From the NCBI RefSeq assembly GCF_030128875.1, contig NZ_CP124620.1:2852001-2916000 (forward strand): 64,000 nucleotides of DNA. The letters run 5' to 3'. Below are positions 57,034 to 64,000 of this stretch, in pieces. A program made the position numbers and the translations under genes. Numbering within the stretch: position 1 is the stretch's first letter; every line of letters starts with the position of its first letter. The notes beneath the pieces are model-generated. The model saw only the letters and a list, made by a program, of their open reading frames with translations, searched no databases and was not told the DNA's origin. This DNA is from Stenotrophomonas sp. BIO128-Bstrain (lineage in GTDB: Bacteria > Pseudomonadota > Gammaproteobacteria > Xanthomonadales > Xanthomonadaceae).

Positions 57034-58088
57034 TTCCCGGCCAGGCCGCGCTGGAAGAACGTCGTCAGTTTCTCGAAGGGAATCAGGTTGGCGCGGTCAT
57101 ACAGGTCCACGTGACCCGCACCCTTCACCCAGTAGAGTTCCTTCGGTTGGCCGGCCCTTTGGTATGCGTCTTCGCTGAACTCGCGTGAATGTGCGGCGTC
57201 GCCGGAGACGAACAGCATCGGCCGGGGTGAGATGGTCTCGATGTCATTGAAGGGATAGAAGTTCATGAATTTGACCAAGCTGCTGAAGAGCGGCTGGGTC
57301 GTCAGCTCTGCCGTATCGCCCTTTGGCGTGTAGGCGCCGCGCGGGGTACGGTAGAAGTCGAAAAACTCGCGTTGGATGGCAGGGGTGTCAGCATCGAGTT
57401 TGTTCACCGTGCCTGGCACGTACACTGCCGCCCCGCCCTTGAACTCTGCCAGGCGCTGGCCCGTTGCGGACTGGATCATCGTCTTGCGCTGCTCCAGCGA
57501 TTGCCCGTTGTTCAGCCCCTGCCGTGCCGCCGCACCCATGTCGTACATGCTCACCGTAGCAATGGCCTTGATGCGCGGGTCGATCTTGGCGGCGCTGATC
57601 ACAAAGCTGCCGCTGCCACAGATGCCCAGGCCGCCAATCCGATCCGGGTCCACATAGGCCTGCGTACTCAGGAAGTCGACAGCCGCACTGATGTCGTCTG
57701 AATAGATTTCCGGCGCCACCATGTGCCGCGGGGCGCCGCCGCTCTCTCCCCAGAAGGAAAGATCGATCGCCAGCGTAACGAAGCCCTGTTCGGCCAGCTT
57801 CTGCGCGTAGAGCTGCGAGCTCTGCTCCTTCACCGCGCCCATCGGGTGGCCAACCACCACGGCGGGCGCGCGGCCGCCGCGAGGCAAGCCATGAGGGCGG
57901 TACAGCGTGCCTACCACTTCCATCTGGTACTGGTTGTGGAAGCTGACGCGCTCACCCGTGACCGTGGGGCTGCGGTAGAAGTTGTCTGCCCCGGCCGGAC
58001 GGGCTGCCCCAGGCGTTTCGGCAGCCATGGCGGGAAGCGGAAGTACGTAGCTGGCAAGCAGCGCCAGCAGCAACGTGGTCGGTTTCAT
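57030..58088 (-). CDS. Exported alpha/beta hydrolase, first gene of the LysR-linked operon
   Basis: This 352-residue protein has a signal peptide (MKPTTLLLALLASYVLPLP, cleavage near AMA). Its hydrolase domain resembles the dienelactone-hydrolase/YcjY group: VVGHPMGAVKEQSSQLYAQ, DLSFWGESGG, a nucleophile elbow GLGICGSGSFVIS (G-x-C-x-S, not G-x-S-x-G), the acid in FVSGDAAHS and the His in KGAGHVDLYD. The Cys elbow suggests a thiol nucleophile as in dienelactone hydrolase. It is transcribed from the gap shared with the divergent LysR gene. Confidence 0.88.
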   Translation of the reverse strand: MKPTTLLLALLASYVLPLPAMAAETPGAARPAGADNFYRSPTVTGERVSFHNQYQMEVVGTLYRPHGLPRGGRAPAVVVGHPMGAVKEQSSQLYAQKLAEQGFVTLAIDLSFWGESGGAPRHMVAPEIYSDDISAAVDFLSTQAYVDPDRIGGLGICGSGSFVISAAKIDPRIKAIATVSMYDMGAAARQGLNNGQSLEQRKTMIQSATGQRLAEFKGGAAVYVPGTVNKLDADTPAIQREFFDFYRTPRGAYTPKGDTAELTTQPLFSSLVKFMNFYPFNDIETISPRPMLFVSGDAAHSREFSEDAYQRAGQPKELYWVKGAGHVDLYDRANLIPFEKLTTFFQRGLAGK

Positions 58089-58172
58089 GCGAGTGCGGCC
58101 TCGGTTGGGGGGACTGAGGTCGCCACGATAGGCTCCGCCCGCTACTGCGATAAGCCGGCTGAAAGTTGATGC

Positions 58173-58194
58173 ATTGTTGAGTTGAGCTCACAAT
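58173..58194. promoter_or_regulatory. Dyad in the LysR/hydrolase divergent gap
   Basis: ATTGT (58173-58177) and ACAAT (58190-58194) form an inverted pair with a 12-bp spacer that itself contains the palindrome TGAGCTCA (58183-58190). This fits a LysR-type binding site (T-N11-A core) and lies just before the LysR start codon, so it would allow autoregulation as well as control of the divergent operon. Confidence 0.5.
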
Positions 58195-58200
58195 TGGTCC

Positions 58201-59091
58201 ATGAGCGCCGTGAAGACCAATGATCTGCAAGCCTTTCTGGTGGTGGCCCAGGAGCAGAGCTTCACCAAGGCCGCCGTTCGCCTTGGGGTGACGCCCTCTG
58301 CGCTGAGCCATTCGATGCGGTTGCTGGAAGAGCGCCTGGGCATTCGCCTGCTGGCCCGCACCACCCGCAACGTTTCCCCCACTGAAGCCGGCGAGCGCCT
58401 TATGCGCTCCATCGCACCGCACTTCGAGGCTATCGGTGCCAGCGTGGAAGCATTGGGGGACCTGCGCGACCGGCCGGCGGGAACGCTACGGATCTCCTGC
58501 ACGGATGATTCGATGGAGACCATCATCCGACCACGGCTTGCCGGGTTCCTGGCCGAGTACCCGGACATCACGCTTGAGTTCTACGTGGATTACGGCTTTA
58601 CCAACGTGGTGGAGCAGCGTTTCGACGCTGGCATCCGGCTCGGGGAAGCGCTGAGCAAGGACATGATCGCTGTCAGGGTCGGACCGGATTGGCGGCTGGT
58701 GGTGGTTGGATCCCCCGGCTACTTCCAGAAACATCCCAAGCCCAGGAAGCCCGCCGACATCACCCGACACCGTTGCGTACACATCCGGCATCGCCCAAAC
58801 GGCGCAATTTACGCGTGGGAGTTTGAGGAGAAGGGCAAGGAGTTCACGGTGCGCGGCGATGGACCGTTGGTCTTCAACAGCATGACCCACGTCATCAATG
58901 CCGCCATGGACGGCCTGGGTTTGGCCTATGCGCCCGAGCCGATGGTCGCCGAGCATATCGCGGCGGGCAGGCTGGTTGCCGTGCTCGATAAGTGGTGCTT
59001 ACCCTTCCCCGGCTACCACCTTTACTACCCAAACCGCCGGCAGCCCTCGCCCGCATTTACGGCGCTGGTTGGGTGGCTGAGGCTGGAATGA
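58201..59091 (+). CDS. LysR family transcriptional regulator
   Basis: This 296-residue regulator has a winged helix (NDLQAFLVVAQEQSFTKAAVRLGVTPSALSHSMRLLEERLG) and a periplasmic-binding-protein-like effector domain (PAGTLRISCTDDSMETII, VEQRFDAGIRLGEAL, GLGLAYAPEPMVAEHIAAGRLV). It belongs to the large group that regulates divergent oxidoreductase or hydrolase genes. It diverges from the six-gene operon at 58088-54086 and is its probable regulator. The effector is not evident. Confidence 0.93.
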   Translation: MSAVKTNDLQAFLVVAQEQSFTKAAVRLGVTPSALSHSMRLLEERLGIRLLARTTRNVSPTEAGERLMRSIAPHFEAIGASVEALGDLRDRPAGTLRISCTDDSMETIIRPRLAGFLAEYPDITLEFYVDYGFTNVVEQRFDAGIRLGEALSKDMIAVRVGPDWRLVVVGSPGYFQKHPKPRKPADITRHRCVHIRHRPNGAIYAWEFEEKGKEFTVRGDGPLVFNSMTHVINAAMDGLGLAYAPEPMVAEHIAAGRLVAVLDKWCLPFPGYHLYYPNRRQPSPAFTALVGWLRLE

Positions 59092-59151
59092 GGAGGAGCA
59101 GAAAGCTCGGATTGAATCACCCAGTGTGTCGATACCGCCCGGGCAGTGGCG

Positions 59152-60063
59152 CTACCTGCTGGTCGGCGAGAAGTTCTGAGCTCCACGCGTCTTTCGCCAC
59201 TGGATCCACGCGATCGCGGCGACGAAGAAGACGCTGCACAGGTAACTGCCTTCCGGCCCTTGCGCGCCACCGGTCAGGGTGTCGAGGCCTTGGGGGCGCA
59301 GCGCCACCAGCAGCGCCGGCAAGTGCGTATCGATGCCAGTGACGGGCAGTTCGAAGCCGGTCGCGAGCAACCAGTTCCACCCCGCGTGCCAGCCCATCAC
59401 GCCCCAGATATTGCCGGTCCGCAGCGCCCAGGCGCAGGCGAACAGCGAGAACAGGAACGTGCCGAGCATGACCCGGGGCGGCTGGTGCGGACTGAAATGC
59501 AGGAAGCAGAAAGCGAGCGACACCAGCAGCACTGCCACCGTGACATTGGTCTTGCGCGCCACCACGGACAGCATCCAACCGCGGAAGATGACTTCCTCCA
59601 CGCTCGCCTGGAACATGAAACTCAATAGCAGTAGACCGATGTGCAGCAGGCTGACGGGCGACCGCCAGGCCTGCCCCACGCCCGCCGCCTGCATGCCGCC
59701 AGCCATCCAGATCGCGACTACGACCAGCGCGATCGTGCCGAATCCAACGGCCAATCCGCGCAGGAAGGTTTTCAGCGGTGCCGGACCGGTCAGTCCGATA
59801 CTCGCCAGCGAGCGCCCTTCGACGAAGCGTACCCAGGCGAGCACGGCCGCCAGCGTCGGCGCGAAGCCGATCCACAGCAGCGCATACAAGCCAGCGAGGC
59901 CGATCGGATCGCCGCTCGGCGTCGACCAATGCTGTGACTGCATCCACCCGTCCAGCGCGATCACCGGTACGGCGTTGAACAGGATCATCAGGATCGGCGT
60001 CAGCCAGGCCCAGGGCAGCCAGCCGCGGGCCGGATCGGGCGAATACAGGGCAACGGGGGTCAT
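59152..60063 (-). CDS. CPBP family intramembrane metalloprotease
   Basis: This 303-residue membrane protein has about eight hydrophobic segments and the Abi/CAAX-protease motifs: SVEEVIFRGWML (double Glu and Arg), FCFLHFSPHQP (motif 2, His) and HAGWNWLLATGF (motif 3, His and Asn). Members cleave or protect membrane proteins and peptides, including bacteriocin-immunity roles. It is monocistronic. Its function in this organism cannot be inferred from its neighbours, which include a transposase remnant upstream. Confidence 0.9.
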   Translation of the reverse strand: MTPVALYSPDPARGWLPWAWLTPILMILFNAVPVIALDGWMQSQHWSTPSGDPIGLAGLYALLWIGFAPTLAAVLAWVRFVEGRSLASIGLTGPAPLKTFLRGLAVGFGTIALVVVAIWMAGGMQAAGVGQAWRSPVSLLHIGLLLLSFMFQASVEEVIFRGWMLSVVARKTNVTVAVLLVSLAFCFLHFSPHQPPRVMLGTFLFSLFACAWALRTGNIWGVMGWHAGWNWLLATGFELPVTGIDTHLPALLVALRPQGLDTLTGGAQGPEGSYLCSVFFVAAIAWIQWRKTRGAQNFSPTSR

Positions 60064-60331
60064 GCAGGGCACCAGGTCGACGTGATCGTCGCTGCAAGGT
60101 GCCGTCCGCGCGGGGGGCGTGGCAACCCGTTTGCGACCAAGCCACAGAAGCCGCCGATGAATCACCCGGATCGCCGACGAGATGGCGCTGAGTCGTCGCC
60201 CGTGGTGTCCGCTTTGGGTGGCGGTTTCATATGTTCGATGAAACACAGACAGCTGCCCAAGCAGCAGGAGTGTTGCGGAGGCGGACCACGGCCGCATCAG
60301 CGACACCGCGTCGATTCGCGAGCGTCTTTGG

Positions 60332-60520
60332 CAGCGCGGCTCGAACGAAAACACGAACGGGCTGCTGCGTCAGTAATTCCCGAAAGGCGTTGATCTGTCG
60401 AGCTTCTCCCAAGCCAAGCTCAACAGCGTGGCCAGGCAACTAAACGAGAGGCCACGCAAGACCCTGGACTTCCAGACACCGATCGAGCGACATCAACAAG
60501 CTTCCGCTTTCGGCCAATAG
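60332..60520 (+). pseudogene. IS30-family transposase remnant, C-terminal end
   Basis: The frame reads QRGSNENTNGLLRQ, an in-frame TAA (60374-60376) and then [39 protein letters not shown], ending at a TAG. This is the well-conserved C-terminus of IS30-type DDE transposases (NENTNGLLRQYFPKG, LNxRPRKTLxFxTP), with the Tyr codon turned into a stop. Nothing upstream of 60332 matches the rest of the transposase, so the element is truncated and inactive. Confidence 0.85.
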
Positions 60521-60558
60521 CAGACCTGCCGGACCCGCTGCACGGACTGAAGGTATGG

Positions 60559-60570
60559 TAGCAGTTGCTA
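60559..60570. promoter_or_regulatory. Short palindrome upstream of the beta-helix gene
   Basis: TAGCAGTTGCTA is an inverted repeat (TAGCA/TGCTA) about 40 bases before the ATG at 60609. It may be an operator, or a trace of the mobile element end. No regulator gene is adjacent. Confidence 0.25.
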
Positions 60571-60608
60571 ACATTGCAGGCCACGCCTCCTGGAAGGAAG
60601 TCGCCCGC

Positions 60609-62300
60609 ATGCCTTTGCCCCCGGCGTTTTGGCGAGTCGCCGTGCTGACGGTCGTGGCCTTGCCAGTCTGCCCGTTCGCTACCTTGTTAGCGGCCGAGCC
60701 TGCTTCTGAGACCCGCGCCTTCACCCACCCCATCAACCGTGCCAAAGACGCCCCTTTGGCAAGCCTGGGCAGCGATGGATTGCTTCGCTATGGCGTGTAT
60801 ACCGAGCGCGGTGGCGATCAGGCCCGCAACATCGTCCCGGACTTCTCCCGCGCCGGCTACCAGGGAGGCGGAGTCAGTCTGCCCACCCGCTCCAGCATTC
60901 CTGTTATCGAGATCCTTGAGCCATCCAGCGCGGAAGATGACTATCCCCGCATCCAGGCAGCGATCGATGCGGTCTCCCTACGTGCCACGGACAGCCGGGG
61001 CCTGCGCGGCGCGGTCCTGCTGCGGCGCGGCCACTACACGGTGAGCAGGACGCTGACCATCCGTGCAGGCGGCGTAGTGCTGCGCGGTGAAGGACGAGGT
61101 GCAGACGGCACGGTGATCCGCTCCGAAATCAGCGATCGGCAGGGCAGAATTCTTGAAGTGGGGAACAGCGAATCTGCGGTCCCCCGCGCAGCGTTGGACG
61201 CACGCCGTACCGCAATCAACATGGACTACGTCCCGGTGGGGGCGATGCGGATCAAGTTAACGTCCGCAGCCGGCTATCGCGTGGGCGATACGGTGTCGAT
61301 CGCGAGGGAACCCAACGCGCGCTGGGTCGGCCCAGAGGGCATCGATACCGCGCGATACCGGTGGACGGCCAGCGACTATGCCATGTACAGCGAACGCGTC
61401 GTCACCGCGGTAGACCATGACACCATCACTCTCGATGCCCCGATCATGGATGCCATCGAGTCCCGCTTTGGTGGCGGCAGCATCTATCGCACGGATCCGA
61501 TCCGCATCTCCCAAGTCGGCATCGAAGACCTCCGCCTTGAAGGTGACCCCGAGACCGGCACGGTCAACGGCACCGCCGATGCCGGCCCCTTTACCGCACT
61601 CCGCCTGGGTGCAACCTACAACTCATGGGTTCGCGATGTAACCGTGCGTTATGTATCGCATGGCTTCGTGACCCGTAATGGCGCGCAGTTCAATACCCTG
61701 CAGGACATCGCCTATCTCGACCCGAGGTATGGCGAGACCCAGGGCGCCCGCCGCTATGTGTTCCTGTACGAGGGCAACGCCGCCTTCAATCTGATCCAGC
61801 GCTGCTACAACCAGGGCGGCCGGCATACCTTCGTCATCGGTGCACGGGTGCCCGGCCCCAACGTGTTTCTGGACTGCCTGGCCGTGGGCGACAGCAACGA
61901 CAGCGGCCCCCATCACCGCTGGTCCACCGGCACGCTGTACGACAACACCAAGGGATACATGCTGCGGGCGCAGAACCGCCGGTACAGCGGCACGGGACAC
62001 GGGTGGGCAGGCGCACAGCAGATGTTCTGGAACACCGAGCACGACATCTACGTGGTCCAGGCGCCGCCCTTCGCGATGAACTGGAGCGTGGGACAGGTGG
62101 GCGCTATTGCAGCCGGGAAATTCCCGCCGGAGGAGCCTGCGGGAATCGTGCAGTCGATGGGCCAGGTGGTGACACCTCGCAGCCTGTATCTGCAGCAGTT
62201 GCGTGATCGTCTGGGCGAACAGGCGGTGGTCAACATCACCACGGAAGCGCAACGTGACGGGCGCATCTGGGACAGCCTGGCCGATGGTGCGGGGGAATAG
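60609..62300 (+). CDS. Secreted pectate-lyase-like beta-helix protein
   Basis: This 563-residue protein has a signal peptide (basic MPLPPAFWR, hydrophobic core, cleavage near LLAAEP). The rest has features of right-handed beta-helix enzymes: DFSRAGYQGGGVSLP, DDYPRIQAAIDAVSL, GAVLLRRGHYTVSRTLTIRA, GVVLRGEGRG, then repeated short beta segments (IEDLRLEG, VRDVTVRYVSHGFV, NAAFNLIQRCYNQGG). The fold suggests action on a polysaccharide, but I cannot name the enzyme class. An AAGGAAG site fixes the start. It follows an IS30 remnant and is unlinked to other sugar genes, which suggests acquisition. Confidence 0.82.
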   Translation: MPLPPAFWRVAVLTVVALPVCPFATLLAAEPASETRAFTHPINRAKDAPLASLGSDGLLRYGVYTERGGDQARNIVPDFSRAGYQGGGVSLPTRSSIPVIEILEPSSAEDDYPRIQAAIDAVSLRATDSRGLRGAVLLRRGHYTVSRTLTIRAGGVVLRGEGRGADGTVIRSEISDRQGRILEVGNSESAVPRAALDARRTAINMDYVPVGAMRIKLTSAAGYRVGDTVSIAREPNARWVGPEGIDTARYRWTASDYAMYSERVVTAVDHDTITLDAPIMDAIESRFGGGSIYRTDPIRISQVGIEDLRLEGDPETGTVNGTADAGPFTALRLGATYNSWVRDVTVRYVSHGFVTRNGAQFNTLQDIAYLDPRYGETQGARRYVFLYEGNAAFNLIQRCYNQGGRHTFVIGARVPGPNVFLDCLAVGDSNDSGPHHRWSTGTLYDNTKGYMLRAQNRRYSGTGHGWAGAQQMFWNTEHDIYVVQAPPFAMNWSVGQVGAIAAGKFPPEEPAGIVQSMGQVVTPRSLYLQQLRDRLGEQAVVNITTEAQRDGRIWDSLADGAGE

Positions 62301-62380
62301 CGCTCATAGCGGAGAGCGCTGGCAGCCAACGCATTGACGATCAGCTCCGCGATAAGCGGCAGGTGGAGCGCACAACCAAC

Positions 62381-62409
62381 AAAAAAGCCCCCGTTTCCGG
62401 AGGCTTTTT
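62381..62409 (-). terminator. Rho-independent terminator for tRNA-Val
   Basis: On the minus strand, an 8-bp stem (AGCCUCCG/CGGGGGCU with one G-U pair) and a GAAA loop are followed by six U. It lies 11 bases beyond the CCA end of the tRNA. The same sequence forms a weaker hairpin (A-C mismatch) on the plus strand and may also help end the beta-helix gene transcript. Confidence 0.85.
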
Positions 62410-62420
62410 CGACTGAATCA

Positions 62421-62495
62421 TGGTGGGCGGTACAAGGTTCGAACTTGTGACCCTTGCCGTGTGAAGGCAATGCTCTACCGCTGAGCTAACCGCCC
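62421..62495 (-). tRNA. tRNA-Val (anticodon CAC)
   Basis: The 75-nt gene reads GGGCGGTTAGCTCAGCGG at its 5' end and folds fully: 7-bp acceptor stem (GGGCGGT/ACCGCCC), D arm, anticodon stem TTGCC/GGCAA with loop TTCACAC (anticodon CAC for GUG codons), T arm ACAAG/CTTGT with TTCGAAC, and an encoded CCA. It is transcribed from the minus strand and is followed by its own terminator. Confidence 0.97.
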
Positions 62496-62560
62496 GATGC
62501 TGCTGAGCCGCTCATTATAGGGCGGCAAATTTCGACGTCAACGGTTTCGCCGAAATTTCT

Positions 62561-62914
62561 TCACATCGTGTGCGTGGGCTTGTCCGCGGTCAGGATACCG
62601 GCCAGCAGGGTCTCGATCCGGTGGCGGACGGTCTCCCCTTCCGCACCATCGGCCAGCTGTACGCCGATGCCTGCCGCGCGGTTGCCCTGGGCCCCGGCGG
62701 GGGTCACCCAGATCACCTTGCCGGCCACCGGCAGGCGCTCGCCGGAGTCCGGCAGGGTGAGCAGCAGGAACACCTCATCGCCCAGGAAGTAGCGCTTGGG
62801 CGTGGGCACGAAGATGCCGCCGTTCTTCACGAACGGCATGTAGGCGCTGTACAGCGCGGCCTTGTCCTTGACGGCAAGGGACAGGATGCCCTGTCGGGCG
62901 TTGGTGGCGCTCAT
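62561..62914 (-). CDS. pilZ: Type IV pilus assembly PilZ-domain protein
   Basis: This 117-residue protein is the PilZ of pilus biogenesis, named after the domain that in other proteins binds c-di-GMP. It has ILSLAVKDKAALYSAYMPFV, GGIFVPTPKRYFLGDEVFLL and the GKVIWVTPAG and GIGVQ strands. The canonical RxxxR ligand motif is absent at the N-terminus, as in the xanthomonad PilZ that interacts with PilB and FimX and does not bind c-di-GMP. It overlaps holB by four bases (ATGA), in the conserved tmk-holB-pilZ order. Confidence 0.93.
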   Translation of the reverse strand: MSATNARQGILSLAVKDKAALYSAYMPFVKNGGIFVPTPKRYFLGDEVFLLLTLPDSGERLPVAGKVIWVTPAGAQGNRAAGIGVQLADGAEGETVRHRIETLLAGILTADKPTHTM

Positions 62915-63870
62915 GCTCTATTCCCCTTGGCGTGCCGTTCGTTGACCTTTCCCCAGGCCAGCAGCAGCTCAACCACCGCAAGATCGGCGCGCACCGTAGT
63001 GCGCAGCAGGTCGCGGGTGCGGTTGGCCGCATCGAACCAGGCGGCCAGCTTGTGCAATCGATCGGGATCGGTCAAGCCACCGCCGGTGGCCTGGGCCAGG
63101 GCGAGATCGGCGGCGTGGCGCAGGCGCAGGGCGGCGTTGTCGTCGGCGGTCCAGCGCTGGGCCAGTTCGACCGCGCCGGCGCGGCCGGCGACGAGGGCTT
63201 CCAGGTCGGTGGCGACCTGGCGGCGCAGGGCCAAGCCATCCTCGCGCAGCCACTGGTCGGCCAGGCCGGGATGGCCACGCGCGGCGTCCAGCGCTTCGCG
63301 GGCGCTGGCCTCGCTGTGGCCCAGGGTCTGCAGCCAGGCGAGCGCTTCCTCGCGCGGCGGCAGCTTGAACTCCAGGCGCTGGCAGCGGCTGCGGATGGTG
63401 GCCGGCAGGCGGGCGGGGTCGGCGCTGATCAGCCACAGGTAACGGCCGGGCTGCGGCTCTTCCAGGGTCTTGAGCAGGGCGTTGCAGGCGGCGCGGTTGA
63501 TGGCGTCGGCAGGATCGACGATCACCACCTGGGCCACGCCGTACTGGGGGGTCAGCGAGAGCTTCTGAGAGACCTCGCGGATCTGCTCGATCACGATCTC
63601 GGTGCGCAGCTTGTCGCCGGATTTGTTGGGAATGAACGAGATCCGCTGCAGGTCCGGGTGGGTCCCGGCGGCCAGCAGCTGGGCGCTGCGCTTGGCCGCG
63701 GCAGGTTCGCCCTGCCCCAGCACGTGCTCGGCCAGCCGCAGCGCGACGCCCAGCTTGCCCAGGCCGGCCGGGCCGCAGAATAGCAGGCCATGGCCGAGGC
63801 GACCGGCGTCGAGCGCGGCCACGGTCTGGTCATAGGCGCGCTGCTGCCAGGGGGAAAAGGGTTCAGCCAC
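62911..63870 (-). CDS. holB: DNA polymerase III subunit delta'
   Basis: HolB is a fixed member of the clamp loader that puts the beta clamp on DNA. The 319-residue protein starts at a GTG that overlaps the tmk stop (VAEPFSPWQQRAYDQTVA). It has GPAGLGKLGVALRLAEH, VVIVDPADAINRAACNALLKTLEEPQ (walker B/sensor region) and LPATIRSRCQRLEF (SRC motif). The four zinc cysteines usual in E. coli delta' are missing: the region reads EPAAAKRSAQLLAAGTHPDL. The fold should remain, with the zinc module reduced. Confidence 0.92.
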   Translation of the reverse strand: MAEPFSPWQQRAYDQTVAALDAGRLGHGLLFCGPAGLGKLGVALRLAEHVLGQGEPAAAKRSAQLLAAGTHPDLQRISFIPNKSGDKLRTEIVIEQIREVSQKLSLTPQYGVAQVVIVDPADAINRAACNALLKTLEEPQPGRYLWLISADPARLPATIRSRCQRLEFKLPPREEALAWLQTLGHSEASAREALDAARGHPGLADQWLREDGLALRRQVATDLEALVAGRAGAVELAQRWTADDNAALRLRHAADLALAQATGGGLTDPDRLHKLAAWFDAANRTRDLLRTTVRADLAVVELLLAWGKVNERHAKGNRA

Positions 63871-64000
63871 GTTCCGGCTCCTGTGCCAACCATGCATCCA
63901 CGGCCGCCACCACCGCGCCGGCGACGCCGGCCTGGTCCTGGCTGGCGTCGATCAGGCGGTAACGTGCGGGGTCTTCGCTGGCACGCTGGCGGAACACCGC
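63863..64000 (-). CDS. tmk: Thymidylate kinase, 3' end
   Basis: Only the last 45 residues are inside the window. They read RASEDPARYRLIDASQ, then GAVVAAVDAWLAQEPERG and a stop that overlaps the holB GTG start by eight bases. This matches the end of dTMP kinase, which makes dTDP for DNA synthesis. The gene is transcribed first in the tmk-holB-pilZ operon, and its start lies beyond the window. Confidence 0.85.
   Translation of the reverse strand, partial: AVFRQRASEDPARYRLIDASQDQAGVAGAVVAAVDAWLAQEPERG

Larger units (their letters stand above)
60064..60608. other. Non-coding stretch with mobile-element debris
   Basis: The 545 bases between the CPBP protease and the beta-helix gene contain the IS30 transposase remnant (60332-60520) and a short palindrome (60559-60570). 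Bases 60064-60331 and 60377-60608 show no further gene. The first part should hold the promoter of the protease gene, but no clear box stands out. Confidence 0.5.

Noticed and set aside
60064..60331. A small ORF between the CPBP protease and the IS30 remnant.
   Set aside because: Frames in this stretch are Arg/Pro-rich and have no ribosome site or recognisable motif.
62421..62495. tRNA-Val as an integration site for an island covering 51-62 kb.
   Set aside because: No integrase gene and no direct repeat of the tRNA 3' end were seen on the far side, and the genes next to it are ordinary. The tRNA with its terminator looks undisturbed.

Overview
This window looks like a chromosomal segment of a Stenotrophomonas species (Xanthomonadaceae, Gammaproteobacteria). 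The evidence is the high-GC coding style, the xanthomonad gene order (lptCAB-rpoN-hpf-ptsN-hprK-rapZ-ptsHI-mgtE; pyrB-ruvX-algH; tmk-holB-pilZ), and many short palindromes that begin with GTAG, the type known as SMAG elements in S. maltophilia. No CRISPR array, intact insertion sequence or prophage is visible. Many long open frames lie antisense to real genes, as expected in high-GC DNA, and are not listed.

Region 1 (1-16.2 kb) is conserved housekeeping. It holds the end of purN, two exported DUF3108 paralogues, murA and a BolA gene, and then a long co-directional run. That run covers Kdo synthesis (kdsD, kdsC), LPS export (lptC, lptA, lptB), sigma-54 (rpoN), hpf, and a sugar-less regulatory PTS (ptsN, hprK, rapZ, an EIIA-Man-like protein, ptsH, ptsI), followed by mgtE.

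Region 2 (16.2-30.3 kb) mixes conserved genes (pyrB, ruvX, algH, tag, pilT, pilU, yggS, proC) with hydrolases, an aldo/keto reductase and membrane proteins. It is rich in GTAG palindromes. A dense cluster of them surrounds a single REP-associated tyrosine transposase (RAYT). The GTAG motif also supplies the stop codons of ptsI and of the RAYT gene.

Region 3 (30.3-51 kb) is about environmental response. SoxR diverges from an MFS exporter across a good SoxR box. An RND efflux pump with its adaptor diverges from an OmpR-type two-component system. Further on are a PepSY membrane protein, two SDR/epimerase genes, exported hydrolases, and a LytS/LytTR-type sensor-regulator pair. No GTAG palindromes were seen from 30.35 kb to the end.

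Region 4 (51-62.3 kb) is accessory. A GlxA-type AraC regulator is paired with a DJ-1/PfpI lipoprotein. Next, a LysR gene diverges from a tightly packed operon of mostly exported proteins: alpha/beta hydrolase, MFS transporter, cyclophilin-like lipoprotein, a decayed cupin, a carboxymuconolactone-decarboxylase-like protein and an exported ABM-domain protein. This is the best candidate here for an uncharacterised pathway. A CPBP protease gene, an IS30 transposase remnant and a secreted beta-helix protein follow.

Region 5 (62.3-64 kb) returns to core genes: tRNA-Val(CAC) with its terminator, pilZ, holB and the end of tmk.
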